Below are positions 24,901 through 36,933 of a DNA stretch of 64,000 nt, piece by piece. Positions within the stretch are counted from its first letter, which is position 1, and each line of letters starts with the position of its first letter. This DNA comes from Amblyornis subalaris. Lineage: Eukaryota; Chordata; Aves; Passeriformes; Ptilonorhynchidae. The stretch lies in contig JACAXG010000007.1 of the NCBI GenBank assembly GCA_018881555.1, positions 6,152,643 to 6,216,642 of the forward strand, written 5' to 3'. The notes beneath the pieces were generated by a model that saw only the letters and a program-made list of their open reading frames with translations, did not search any database and had not been told where the DNA came from. Both the position numbers and the translations under genes were made by a program.

Positions 24901-25118
24901 TCATAATTAAGACAAGCCAGCATCGCTAGCAGCAAATTATACACGTACTTTAGATCCAATTACACTGTAATGACTGAGTGGCAAAGAGATATTGGCAGCT
25001 GAAACTGCATCAAATGGCTTTCTTCAGGCAGAGCCAAAGGCACAGGGTAAAATTAGAAAGAGATCCCATAACATTTAACATCTCATAACTAACAGGGAGG
25101 GAGAAAAAGAAAAAAAAA
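21908..25118. other. intergenic DNA, partly resembling conserved non-coding sequence
   Basis: No gene is recognised. The intervals 23230-23760 and 24820-25030 are free of simple repeats and rich in homeodomain-like and octamer-like sites (TTTAATGATTCATTATAAA, ATGCTATGCATATTCAT), as in vertebrate non-coding enhancers. A short CATA/TGTA alternation is at 22555-22585. An A-rich low-complexity block is at 23829-23900. Confidence 0.35.
23829..23900. repeat. A-rich low-complexity block
   Basis: Runs of A interrupted by single G or C residues, ending in a C run (CCAAAAAAAACCCCCC). It is a simple-sequence region with no coding or element signature. Confidence 0.8.
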
Positions 25119-25130
25119 NNNNNNNNNNNN
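25119..25130. other. assembly gap (12 N)
   Basis: Twelve consecutive Ns inside an A-rich run. The flanks are poly(A) on both sides, so this is most likely a homopolymer that the assembler could not size. No conclusion on missing sequence length is possible. Confidence 0.95.
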
Positions 25131-28100
25131 AAAGAAATCACATAAAAAACCACCACCAGAATTCCTACAGAACAGTTTTACAAAACACTCCAAGTACAAG
25201 CACGAGAGGTGATTCCAAAAGCCAGCTACTTTTCAAAACCCAGGACTCCAACTTCCCTTGAACAGAACCAGCTCTGGGCTCAGCAAGGAGCCTGTCTGCA
25301 GCTAAGGTCACCTGTTAACATCCAGCTCTAGCTGCTGAGGGGCACCACAAATAAAAGGGACGGCATTTCCCTTTCGAAGGAGATGTACGTGAATTCCTGA
25401 GATCCAAAAAGGACCTGTAAAAAGGCTTAGCAGTGGGAACGTTTTGTAGCTTGTGTTGGGAGCAGAGAATAAACTGCAAAAGCATAAAACTGACTGCAGC
25501 CACAGCACTTTCATAACCATGCTGGATCATCATCAATATCATATTTGGAAAATATCAAAGCTTTGATATACATCACAACACCACAGACATTCCTGTTATA
25601 GGGAATGTAAAGAGGATCCAAACTCTCTCTTGATAAAGCCAAACTTTGTTGGAAAAGGTGTTTTATCCATTTGGGTCTTTGCACTTCAAGGAAAAAATCA
25701 TTTCAAAAGTTTCTTTGAATAAAAAAGAAACAAGAAAGCAAATGTAAACAGAATTGGTGTCATTGTTGACATGCTCCCCAACAGTTCCTTGGCAAAAAGA
25801 CAACGGAAAACAAATTAAGCACGGACTAACACACGAGAAAATTGTACAGGCTTCTGCAGGCAAGCAAGAAACTCTATCAGTTTGCCAAGTCTCAACAAAT
25901 TCCTAAGAGGTGTTTAAGGCAAGCAGGCTTTCCTCAGTTATTCCAGACTCCACCACAATGGTTCAAAGAATGCAGCGGGATGTTCAAGGGGCAAAAGAAA
26001 ATCACAACTGATGTCTTCTACAGACAAGGCATAGGGATATCTCAACCTGCCCTCTCCCTTGGGCAGCACCAGCCTTCCTTGAGACTTATCCTGCCAGGGG
26101 GAGAGCCAGGCTAAAGGAGAGTCCACAGCACCTTAGGCAGGACTTAAGCTGGCATGGGCACAAGTGCACATTTTTGGGATGGTTGTCCTNCAGAAGAGTC
26201 TCCAGCCCCAGGTAGCGGCCCTATAACCAAAAAGGGGTCATCACACATTGTCCTGCACTTCCCCTTGACCACTCTGGCCTGGGTTCAACGTGCCAGACTT
26301 TGTCACTTGTATCCTTCCCAGACATAAATACACTTTTTGTACTGGATTTCAGTGTGTTACCTGCTCCATGCTCTGCTGTCCAAGCCATCTGTGCTCTGCT
26401 GGTCATTAAGCACAGTATTTGATAGGTACACCGGAAAAAGGAAATATCTAAATCCTTCTAAGAAGATCAACACCCATATCTCTAAGACTCACGCTGATTA
26501 AAATCTGTCTGGATCCTAATACATGGCTAAAGCTTCGTTCAAAAATTCTGGAGGCACTGAACATAACGGGAAGTTCTTTTCATCTTGTTGCATCAACACA
26601 ATTTACCACCCACCTTGTGGATATAGGTAACTACTACTTTCTGTAGAATAACATTTGAGAAATATTCCTAAAATGAAGGCTGATCTTCCTCTGAAAATCA
26701 AAAAAGCAGGAGCATACACATTCAGACAAAGAGTTATATTCATATACGCGTAGTAAAAGGCACATGAACTTCTGGCAAGCAAAGTTTTTTGGTTTGGTTT
26801 TCATTCGGATTGGAAAATCTGGAAAACGTAGTGTGGTCAAAAGCAGCCTCTAGTTCAATTTGAATTGAAAATAAATAATTCTTAGGGGGGAATTGTGATC
26901 CTCCAGATTAGGAGGCGCAAAGGCTGGTCAGCCTCTTTGGAGGCTCCAGATGCCAAACTGTTTCTCTGTGTTGTACTAAATCTCACCAATATTTGCTACT
27001 CACATAAAATGTTCACTTCTGTTGCCTTTGGTGACACTTTTACCTATACCCCAAAAAGCAACAAATTCAAAGAAGAAAACAACAAGCAGCACCCACCTAA
27101 ACAAAAAGAAAGACGTGTTTTGACAGAGTCCAGTTGATAAAAAGGTGCAAAGGGCAAGGAAAAAAAATTAAGAATCACTGAAGTTCTCCACAGAAATAGC
27201 CTCACCAGCCTGACCACCTCAGGCCCTAATAGGAAAAATTATATATAAAGTCTATCCTTTATTCTGGAAAAATTTTCATTATGACTCTGAAGAAAATATT
27301 TAACAATCTTATAAAAGCACTCAATGCTTTAAAAAAAAAAGTCATAACCTGGTTTTCCTCCATTTGTGAGGATACGCTTCACTTCCAGGCATAATAAAAT
27401 TCCTTAATACTGACTTTCATAATGCAGTGGAACCCCAATTACATTATTTTATACGGTGATTGCATGTGCTAAAGAAACTAAACCTGAAATTAGAATCCCT
27501 GTATACTTTCAAAAAACCCAGGCTTTTATTTTGCAGGTAATTTTGTTTTCCTTTCTAAAATATACAACTTCACAATCAGCGATTCATGGGATTTCTCTTG
27601 GGACAAATTAACCCTTTACATGAACTAAACCTAGTAAAAATAAGTTCACTGAATCAGGCTTCAGAAACATTTCTAAACCTTAAAGACCACGACGGGAAAA
27701 TAAAGCAACATTCAGTTATATTTATGGAGCCCATTTATTTCTACAAGTTAACACTGCCTACATTTAATCTTTCAAGTAATGTGGCACAATTGGAGTGAAT
27801 ATGTGGGGATTGAACAGAGTGAAAAACTCGCGTCCACTGTCGCTCTTGAGGTGGTTTTGCTCTGGATCCCAAGCACTCTGTATCCATTAGGGGAGGAATG
27901 GGTTAGGTGCACTCCTGGAGGGTGCCAGACAGTCTATTTCTATCAGAGCGGAGTAGAGTTTGTGAACTCTGAAGATGCTCCAAGACAACACAGGCCAAAC
28001 CCTGACGAACAGGGATAGCAGGAGACGGCCTCAAAGGNAGAATTCTGACCCAAATGTAAGTACTAGTTAAACACACCCACCGTCAACACAAAAAACTCTC

Positions 28101-28900
28101 TCAAAACGTTTGCCTAAAAAAAGTTTCAAATAACACTATAAGTTACTGTAAACAGAAAACATTTAAAGAAAAAACTTGTTCGCGAAATGCTTTCTGTGTC
28201 TTAAATTACTGCTCTTCTACATAATCAGTGAGTTGCATTTCCCTACTTCTGTGAAATTCCACCACAGACATACAAAAACAAAAAAAACGTTTTACAGTTA
28301 AGACATATTACTGTACACCTTTACAGCAGTAGATATTCTGGATATATACAATACATATACAATACACAGTCTCCCTTTACTGTAGTGGTCTGGCTACTAG
28401 TTGTGCTTTTCTCCCACATTAGGAAGTTTAATGTTACTNAGTTCCATAAAAATTTTCATGAAACATGATCTGCTGGCAGCAGACAGCTCAAATAGTAGTG
28501 CATTCAACAGTTAATATATTCTTAACAGAGTGATAACAAACCTTAATTTTAAGGTTGAGTAGTTGTTAACAATATAAAACTGAATTTCTAAGCATTAGGA
28601 AATTTCTTTATCTACAACTATCTTTTTAAAAAGGGCAAAATTTCAGCTCATATTTGAGCCAGATCTCAGCTCAAAAATAGTTCTGAAGATGAATTTCATT
28701 TGATTTTATCAGTTTTGATGGCNTTTCTCTGTTTCTGCTGAGATAAAACCCATGAGAAGACAGGCAAAGCACCTGTTCCTCAGTGTTCCAAAGCCCAGTT
28801 AACTGGAGTGTGCTTGAGCNAAAAGCCCATAGATCAGGCACATATCCTACTCAAATCAGCAAATCTGCTGTAGCTTGCCTTATACCTTATTCATAAAAAG
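25131..28900. other. intergenic DNA or distal 3' UTR of SLC7A11
   Basis: AT-rich, without recognisable protein gene. Minus-strand AATAAA hexamers at 27734-27739, 27525-27530 and 27258-27263 could mark distal polyadenylation sites if the SLC7A11 3' UTR is as long as in mammals, where I recall several kilobases. I cannot place the true transcript end by eye. Confidence 0.3.
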
Positions 28901-28908
28901 TTATTGCA

Positions 28909-29854
28909 TTTATTTCCATGTCTATACCATGTTCCCACCAGAGGCATTTATTTCTGCCCACCAAAACTGATATAAAACTTTAGGTTCNGGTTTCCCTGAC
29001 TGATAACTGCAGGATCATATGCTTCCAGATAGGAAATATTCATACAGCAATGGAGGTCACAATCAAATGTTTTGACTAATTTGAAGGTGATTACTCAAGT
29101 TGCTGGATTTCCTGTGTGTATGTACACAAACAAACACTGGAAAAACCAGTGATCATTTCCAAACTGGTAGAAAATTTAACNTGCATAAAAATACTGTTCC
29201 CGTGCTAAATTCTTCCTGCCCCACTGGCAGAAATATTAAGTCTCTGAAGATGTTTCTGTCAGCTACGGTGTAAGAACTCTGGAATGAAGAAACCTTGAGC
29301 TTGCCATCACAAAGGTTTGGAAAGTGGTGCTTCTGCATCAGTGTGCTGGGGCATCCAGCGAGCCAGAAGAAGTCAAATCAGGCTGCCAAACGGAGTGACG
29401 GGAAGAATGTAGAATATGAAACTCAGCAGCTTTATCTCACCCTTTCTCTGGTGAGAGTTGGGATCTCCAGGNACAGCAAGCAGGACACATTCTTCACAGT
29501 ACACCCAGCTATTGCTTACACATCACTTAAACCTGTTTTCAGTGACAAGGCAACCAAGATCGTAGTTTGATGAACCTACAGTTTGTTACAGCAGGGCACT
29601 GTACCAAAAGAAAGAGTAAAGAGATGAGTTCTCTCATAGCACAAGTTCTTGCTTTCTATGTATAAACCAACCACACTAAAAAATATTTTGTAACAGCATC
29701 GTCAAACGCAGTTCTGGTAAGTGACTTGCTCGGTATCCATCTCAACTGTGACTTGTTCCTCCAGTTTTCAGGACGGTAGGAAGGGGGATAAATCTCCCTA
29801 CTGTCTTTATTTCACGTTGAAATGAAACACCAAGCCAAAAGCTGTACATGAAGA
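28909..29854 (-). other. SLC7A11: SLC7A11 3' UTR, proximal part (end uncertain)
   Basis: The sequence following the stop codon on the minus strand is AT-rich and non-coding. Polyadenylation hexamers on the minus strand are at 29806-29811, only 43 bases after the stop and probably too close to be the main site, and at 28947-28952 and 28909-28914, which form a close pair. I use the pair as a provisional end, giving a UTR of about 0.95 kb. The transcript could extend much further left. Confidence 0.3.
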
Positions 29855-29922
29855 TTATGATTTCTGGTCTTCCTCTGGTGGGATGACTTCCAAGAGGATT
29901 TGCAAAGTTGTGGTTACCCTGC
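29855..29922 (-). CDS. SLC7A11: SLC7A11 coding exon 12 (last): cytoplasmic C-terminal tail and stop
   Basis: Read on the minus strand, an acceptor (CTCTTATCTTTGCAG) precedes 68 bases. The first two finish a glycine codon split with the upstream exon, and the rest encode RVTTTLQILLEVIPPEEDQKS and then TAA (29855-29857). The upstream exon ends with one base of that codon, so phases fit. Mammalian xCT ends in a tail of the pattern ITRTLQIILEV...PEED.., so similarity is clear up to the acidic PEED motif. The last residues differ: the bird tail has an extra proline and ends QKS. This is the intracellular C-terminus after transmembrane helix 12. The open frame is intact and contains no N. Confidence 0.9.
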
Positions 29923-32900
29923 CTGCAAAGATAAGAGCATACGCATGGGAAGGTTTTTGTGGGGTAGATGAANAAGGCAGAAGCAGTCAGGAAAATTATC
30001 TAAGCTGCTATATGGTCTAGTTGCCCATACAGTTCACAGAGGTCACGAATATCATATAAATATACATACATATACATATAAAATTTAAATTCAAAATTTT
30101 CATATTTTTAACTATATTTTCATTGCCTCTGATCCAAGGCTATGCATATACAATAATAATGGAAGGGTATGGATGTATAATCCTAATGAATAAAAGTCTG
30201 CATGCTTTTAAAGGCTACCTTAAAACATGACTACTCTGCACAACTCCTTAGTTTTAATGTTGAAATGAAAATATGGAAGAGTTCAAAGAAGTTAATTTAG
30301 CTATGCCAAGATGACCCGCCCAAGCAAAAAAAAAAAAAAANAAGAAGAAGAAAACTAAACCAAAAGAAAATAATGATTACAAAGCTTCACAGGTCTAAGA
30401 ATGTCACACCTCCAAAGCAACTTCATGCTGTCTTTTTGTCACTCTGGACATTTATTTCTTTCTGGTGCTTTTGACTGTTTACTTTTTACAGTACTGATGC
30501 ATNAACAGCACAGTTAATCCACATACAGAATAGTAGAAGAACATTTTCTTATGATTTCTTTCACTTGTCACACTTTTTTAGGATCCTATTTTAAATAAGC
30601 AGGGATTGCTGTACAAGAAAGTTCTGATTTTCCTTGTCTAGCATGAATGTCGACATTGACACCAGCGCAAAGCCAGAAGGGTAAAACAGTGCAACTCAGA
30701 GAAGAGATGAACTGAAACCACTTCTCTGACCTCCTGTCTGAGGCAGGTTCTACCACCCTTCCCTCTTTTCTCTGGATGTCACCAGTTCAACGCAAAGCCA
30801 GGTTGCCCTTAGACTGTAAACTGATAGGGTCAGAGAGGCTGAGAATCTCCAGGGATTGCATTTTCCTCCCATCTGCCTTCCCTACCCGCAGTGGGGACAT
30901 CAGAGCTGGGCTGAGTGTGGCAAGGATGAAGGACAGGAGGGAAGCCAGCAGAAGGAAAACAGCAGGGCTTNGCCCCTGCCATCCAGCCCCCACTCCTCCA
31001 GCTTGGAGGCTGAGCAAANGGAAAAAGAGAGTTNTTTGAAGCTGAGCGGTGGCATAGCAGTGCTTGGAAAAGGGCACCGCAGCAGAGGGAAATCCTGGGC
31101 ATCTCTAGAGCAGGCTGTGATTTTAATACCCTGTTCTCCAAAGCGGACAGACCCAGCAGCAGCAAGACCTTGCCCACTCCTCCATTTCCATGCAGCAGTT
31201 TTGCTCTGTGCTGGGATGAAGACAAGGAGGAGAAAATTTGGGGGGGGGCTGGAGTTCTTCTCTGCATTTTTTGGTTGCAATGTAATCAGAATAAATCAGT
31301 ATAAGGAGCATTTTCCCCTAAAAAAATGTTCCAATCTGTGTCCAGTCAGTATTTCTATGTTGTCTGCTCCAGTTCCTGGAGTTACAGGACCAGCTCCACA
31401 TTAGTCACAAGACAACATACCATGACAGTACAGATAACTTCCCCACCGTACTTTAAACCCTAATTTTCCCTTTCAAGAGGAGAATTCACTGCAAATGGGA
31501 ACCAGGAGACAACTTTTATAAAAAGAAACCCAGACCCAGTATCTACAGAAGCACCACATAAAGTTTAGGTGAGGAAAGAAAGAAGGAGTTTTAATGCATA
31601 TATGTAAGACTGGACATGAAATCTGTGACAACAAAATGCTGAGAGAATTTCCCGTGGATCCCATCACAAACTGAACAAAGAGAAGCAAATTAAGCATGTA
31701 GCACTTTGTCTTGAGTGAGCAAATGTCATCCTCTGGTGTTGCTAAATAACCCTGACAGAGACATTTTGTTATATAATGAGATCTCATTTCCAGCAAGGGT
31801 TCATGCTATGGAAAAAAAATTAGGATTCAACTTTTAATCTGCTTGCAATTCAACCCACTGTAAAGAAATACATGTTTTAAATATGAGTTGAAGGTTGGGT
31901 TTTCAGCTGAGGAAGTGCAAATAGAACCATTCTCATGCTGGTGGCACACCCTTTTGNGCACTGATCTGCTGCATAGCATTTGCTAGGCTTGACTTTTTTC
32001 ATTTTCACATTAGTTCTACAAAAAGCAGGAAAGCGGAGGTCAAACAAAGCCTGTACTAGATGAAAATTATTTGTCCCAGCACATCTGGTGCTACAGCAAA
32101 ATTTCTTTGGAAGAGATGAGAACAAAATGTTATTCTCATTGCAAAATACCCCCCAGAACTTACAGACCCTACAAACTGTGAAGTTACCTTTTGTTCAGTA
32201 CAGTAATTTGGTAAGGAGAATGGGCAATGTAAATGCCATGAAGTACAGAACAAAGGCATTCAGCCTTGGGAGAGGTTTCCTCGGGTAATCCACTCGAGGG
32301 CTCTCCTAATGCAATCAGCCTGAAACTCCTTCCAGAAATGCATGTATCTTCAGGCTGGCTCTTTTATCCCACTACTCATTCTGGCTGTTCAATATCCCTC
32401 TCCTCTAACCCTTACAAAGTCTACTCAGAACATTCCGTCTGACCTCATGTGGGGCTGGTCTGTACCCATGTGGTTTTCTACCCTTTGGGGTTTATGAGCA
32501 GCAGTCATCTCTCATCACCGAAGTACAGCTGGGCAGCTGAACTAGTCAATGCCTCAAGAAGGTGACTTTTCAAATGGGTAAAGCTCCACACCAGCTGCCC
32601 ATGAGCTGATCTGGGCAGATGAANCAAGCTGGGGACGGTCTTGGTAGCACAGCACTGTGTTCATACTAACAGGCTCCCACTGCCCCTCTGGTACTACATG
32701 AAATGCTTTGTTTCAGCCTGAGTAGATTGGATTAATCACATTCTCCTTTGTAAAGAAAAATCAGTTATCTTCTCATGGAAAGTCAGCCTGTTAATCTGGT
32801 AAAAATCTACCTCTTAAATGACAATCCCATTTTTTAATCTTGTCCTTTACCTCGTGTCTGGAATTACACTTTCATGCCTATGTAATGCATATTGTTTCAA

Positions 32901-34895
32901 GGTTAGAATATCAAGCTTGCAGCTGCCCAATTACTCTTCTATATCTCACAGAGGTACCTTAAGTGAATTTATCCTCATTCAATGTTCTCAGGCTATACAA
33001 TGGGACTCCCTTAACATTCACAAAATAATGCCAGTTTAATGACTCCACACAGAAGGTTTATTGCTTCTTCTGAGGGAGAAGGAAAGTCTGTTTATTTCAC
33101 AAGTAAATCTCCACTCCGCTCCACCTCAAAACTGTCAGCATCAGTTTTCTGTCATCACTCTTGTTATTTTGGGGATAATAATTGCAAAGCAAACAAGCTG
33201 TTTCCTTCACTAACTGGCTTCTGCTGCCTTCCCCTCTGAGCCAGTTCACTGTGCCCATCCATAGGCATGACACAGGCAGCAAGCCTTCTTTCTAGAAGGA
33301 GAATTTTGTTTTATCTCAATAGCTAGAAATTATTCACCTTCATTGTCACAGCTGGCGTAAAATTCTTCACATCTATCCAGTCTACCTTAAAGAGAATATT
33401 CTTTCTCTCGCCCAAGTAATGTAGTTCAACACTGGCATCCTGTGGCCAAAGATTCAAGTAGCTGTATTCCAAAACCTCTGAGACGTGACAGAAAATGCCA
33501 AAAAGCTCCTGGGTTTGATAGGTGAAAAATTCCTAGTTCCTAAATGTCAAGACTGAAAAATTATAAACAGATTAAACCCCAACTATTTAATGGACTGTCC
33601 TTTTGCATACAACTGCTTTAATTTGTACTGAAGGTTTCTACCCATTCCCAGAATACTGCAAGTAATTTCTTTTTGCTGTAAAATGAAGAATGTGCTAGCC
33701 TTGAACTTACATATTTTTCTGTAAATACTTTCTGCCCTACTGCCTATGGGCTTCCCAGCATGTATTGAGAGGGAAATTCACAGATTCTATAGCAGATAGG
33801 ATGTAACTGTGTAACATATTTATGTAGAGCAAAAACATGTAACTAGTTATAGTGTAATTACATTTAAAAACACTACTTTTTTCTTGTAAGCAGCTNATTT
33901 TAAATCATCAATTAAGACTGAAGAACAGAAGACAATATGCATTTTTCATTCAGCATCTATACAAATAAACTATTTTTAGTTAAAGACTTTCACGGGTTGA
34001 GTTTTAGTTTGGCAGCAAAAGAGATTTCTTTTTGATTTTGCTTAATAAATTATCCATTATTCCTGAAATATTTTGCCAGTAGTCTTACTTCATGTTTTGA
34101 AAATTCCCTTCATTTTGGAAACCTATCATGCTGAGTTAACAGAAAAATGAGAACGAGGAGCTGTAATAAATTACACTGACTTCTAATTGAAATGTCCCAA
34201 ATAACCCTTCTCTAGCGTATCAGAACTTCCACAAATACTTTCAAAAACTTTCAGAAATGGTATAGAAATGATTCTCAGTGTATTTCAGGAGTGAAATACT
34301 ACTAACCAAGTCACACAGAAGTTGCTGTTCATGAAGCACAGAAACAATTTCTACAGAGGCATGTCAGGCATGGCATATCTGCCATCATCTTGTCAGGAGC
34401 CACTGCTAAGGACAATATCCCCATGGCCAGCCTGCCTGAACCTGTCCCATTCCAAACACTCCTCAGTGGCCCACAGAGGTCTTATCAGGGAGCACCAAAA
34501 CCATCCTGTCATCACAGTTGTTTTGTTCAAGATTCCAAATGGTTTCTCCCAGGAGCGTAGGATGGTCTCTATCAGCACAGAGACACGGTCAGGGGAAGGC
34601 GATGGGTGATTTGAAAGGAATCAGATGCTTGTAGGGGAGGGAGAGGAAGCAGCATCAGTCATTTAAAGTCAATCACTGGCTGAAGAACAGCCCTGATGTA
34701 AATGTACATCGTTAGGTAGGGGACACTGACTGCCACCGGCAGAGCAATGCTACAGCATCTGCCCAAAAGAAACTTGCATTGTCTCTCCCAGTTCACAGCA
34801 GTGACAGCATCGATCCAAAGGATTTCAGAACATGGGGATAGCCCTGAGAGACTCCTGGAGTCAGCATGAAGGACAGGAGTCCCACCAGGACTTAC
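29923..34895 (-). other. SLC7A11: SLC7A11 intron 11 (about 5.0 kb)
   Basis: Begins on the minus strand with donor GTAAGT and ends with TTTGCAG. It contains a GC-richer segment (about 30770-31290) with overlapping open frames on both strands but no recognisable product, an A-run at 30326-30345, and AT-rich simple sequence near 30055-30085. No CR1 copy lies in it. Other than splice signals I see no functional element. Confidence 0.8.
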
Positions 34896-35073
34896 CTAGG
34901 AGCTTTCTGAACCACTTTGGCTTCTCGTCCCATACAATGAAGAGGTAGTAGGCAGGAATGCCTGTCAGGGTTATTGCAAATCCAATCCCTGTGTTCACTG
35001 GGTCCGAGTAAAGTGACAGTGCAACCATGAAGAGGCAGGTGAAGGAAAACAACGCTGGAATAAATAAAGGAAC
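34896..35073 (-). CDS. SLC7A11: SLC7A11 coding exon 11: transmembrane helices 11 and 12
   Basis: A minus-strand acceptor (GGTTGTGTTTCAG) opens a 178-base exon starting in phase 0 at [11 protein letters not shown] and ending one base into a glycine codon before GTAAGT. The translation contains [13 protein letters not shown] (helix 11) and [20 protein letters not shown] (helix 12), then [10 protein letters not shown], which starts the cytoplasmic tail. It is almost identical to mammalian xCT over this stretch. SLC7A11 exchanges extracellular cystine for intracellular glutamate at the plasma membrane as a disulfide-linked heterodimer with SLC3A2 (4F2hc), feeding glutathione synthesis. No ambiguous bases or stops occur in the exon. 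Confidence 0.97.
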
Positions 35074-36783
35074 CTGAAACACAACCACACAGAGAACCAT
35101 TAAATAATAAGGTCAATGTAAAGTAATGACTAAGGCATTTAACGTTTCATGAAATGTAAATTGGATGAGACCCAGCAGTACAGGCCAGTTCTGGAGAAAT
35201 AAGGGTATCTAGAACAGGCACACAAAGTGTCAGTGGCTGCAGAAGCCAAGCCCTGCTGAGTGCTGTGCAGTGAGTACCACAGAAGTCTCTTAATTACACT
35301 CTAAAACACTGCAGTGTTTTACATCCTTTAAAATGTAAGGACTGTAAATAAGTTACATTGTAAAAGTCCTTCCTCTAATCCCCCAGTAGATAAGTAAGCA
35401 GCTTCAACCACAGTAAAGATTTCCGCTTTGATAATTACCCATTAGAAAACATTTTAAAACACAACCAGGAGCTCAAGTCACCTTTTAAAACTATTAAGAA
35501 CATATTGATTTTCTTCCTAAGGTAAAAATCAAAATCTAGCAGGAAGAGAGCAAATTAAACAGCAATTTGACTAGTGATAAAGATATTTGATAGTGTTATG
35601 CACCTGATAGCCATTGAAAAAGCACTTTCTGACTGTATGACTGATAGTATTGCCAGTGTCACTGTTGAAAGCACACAAAGTAACAATATCAGATTTATTT
35701 GCTCAATTTTCAAGAGCACCACTACAATCACTCTGTTAGCAGCTCTCCGAAGGAAACGCCTACAGGCATGGCTTATGAGATGTTCAGTGTAATGGAGAAC
35801 TGAAAATTCCTTGGAGATTGTTCTCTTCCTTTTGTGCCTCAAAGCATTACTGTTCCTCTTTTGTGCACTGTCAACGCATTTTTTTTTAATCAAAGCAAAA
35901 CAGGTTGTGCTGTTGACCTCCTTATTTACAGATATACTTACAAGAATGTAACAATGCACATTCTTAGTTCTTCACAAAAGAGGCTTCTTGGCAGCATCTA
36001 AATAGGGATATATTCCTCCATTTTTTTGATGATGGACATTATCTTTCTGGATACACAATGGGACAACTTATTTTGTAAGATGTTACTTAAAATAACCAAA
36101 AAGAATGACAGAACCAAGGCCAAAATAGTTATTGTTCAATGGCCTGGACTATTAGCATTTTCTTTCGAGGTTCACGATAACTGTGTCTGCAAATCCACTG
36201 CAAGTCCCAAATACTCTAATAATAGCACTAACCACTTATTTGCACAGAAAATTGGCATATTTGATATATGATATGCAATGACACAAATGTTTTATATTAA
36301 TTCTTATGCTTGACGTGAATTCTTGGTGGCAAAATTATCCAGGCCTTTATCAAAGGAGACATTAAATAGAGGACTCGCTGAAAATCAGGTTGGCACATGT
36401 AACCCCAATATTTGCAGTCTGAACCCTCTGTGACTGCAGAGGGCTCGAGGTATCTTCATAAAGCTTGCATCACACAGCCTGAACACAACAGACAGGCAAA
36501 ACTGAGCAAACACCTTCATCTCAGCACAGGAGCTTCAGTCACTGCCCCCCAAGGGCAGGGGAGAGGCAGGAATCATCTTCCAGAATGGAACACAGCTGGG
36601 GTAACACTGGGGACCTTGCAGGAAAACTCTCAGCCTTTGGTGCAAAACACTATTTTCTCTTAACTGTGTTTTTCCTCAAAAAGAGGTTAGCTTGCTACAC
36701 CAGAAAATACTCCCTTGCTGTATGGCTACAGGGTGGAGAGGAGGGACAAGGATTAATGTAAAACAGTAGAGAACAGAGGTTAC
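35074..36783 (-). other. SLC7A11: SLC7A11 intron 10 (about 1.7 kb)
   Basis: Bounded on the minus strand by donor GTAACC after the AAG codon and by the acceptor TGTTTCAG. The donor lacks the usual G at +5 (GTAACC against GTAAGT), so it is weaker than the gene's other donors. No repeat or second gene is visible. A minus-strand frame at 35555-35959 (134 codons) lacks recognisable domains. Confidence 0.8.
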
Positions 36784-36933
36784 CTTGAAAGGACGAGGCA
36801 TATCAGGGCGTTTATATCTGAGATAAATCAAGCCAGCAACTACCAGTCCAATAAAAAGCCACCTGGCAAAGCTGAGGAAATTCAAGAGGCTGTAGAGATC
36901 CCCGTTGAATAACATTATCATTGTGAGAGGATG
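36784..36933 (-). CDS. SLC7A11: SLC7A11 coding exon 10: helix 9 end and helix 10
   Basis: Exactly 150 bases (50 codons) in phase 0, preceded by the acceptor TTTCTTTTGCAG. The translation begins [13 protein letters not shown] and continues through [16 protein letters not shown] to [16 protein letters not shown]. The motifs SFARWLFIG and LRYK..PDM.RPFK are diagnostic for xCT and close relatives among the L-type amino acid transporters. Compared with the human protein as I know it, differences include N for S before GDL, and R for C and P for H in the KCPDMH segment. All are substitutions, so the frame is intact. The exon covers the end of helix 9, helix 10 and the loop to helix 11. Confidence 0.97.

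Noticed and set aside
30787..31404. Cluster of overlapping open frames in intron 11
   Set aside because: GC-richer DNA with few stops in all frames. No recognisable protein and no exon-like borders.
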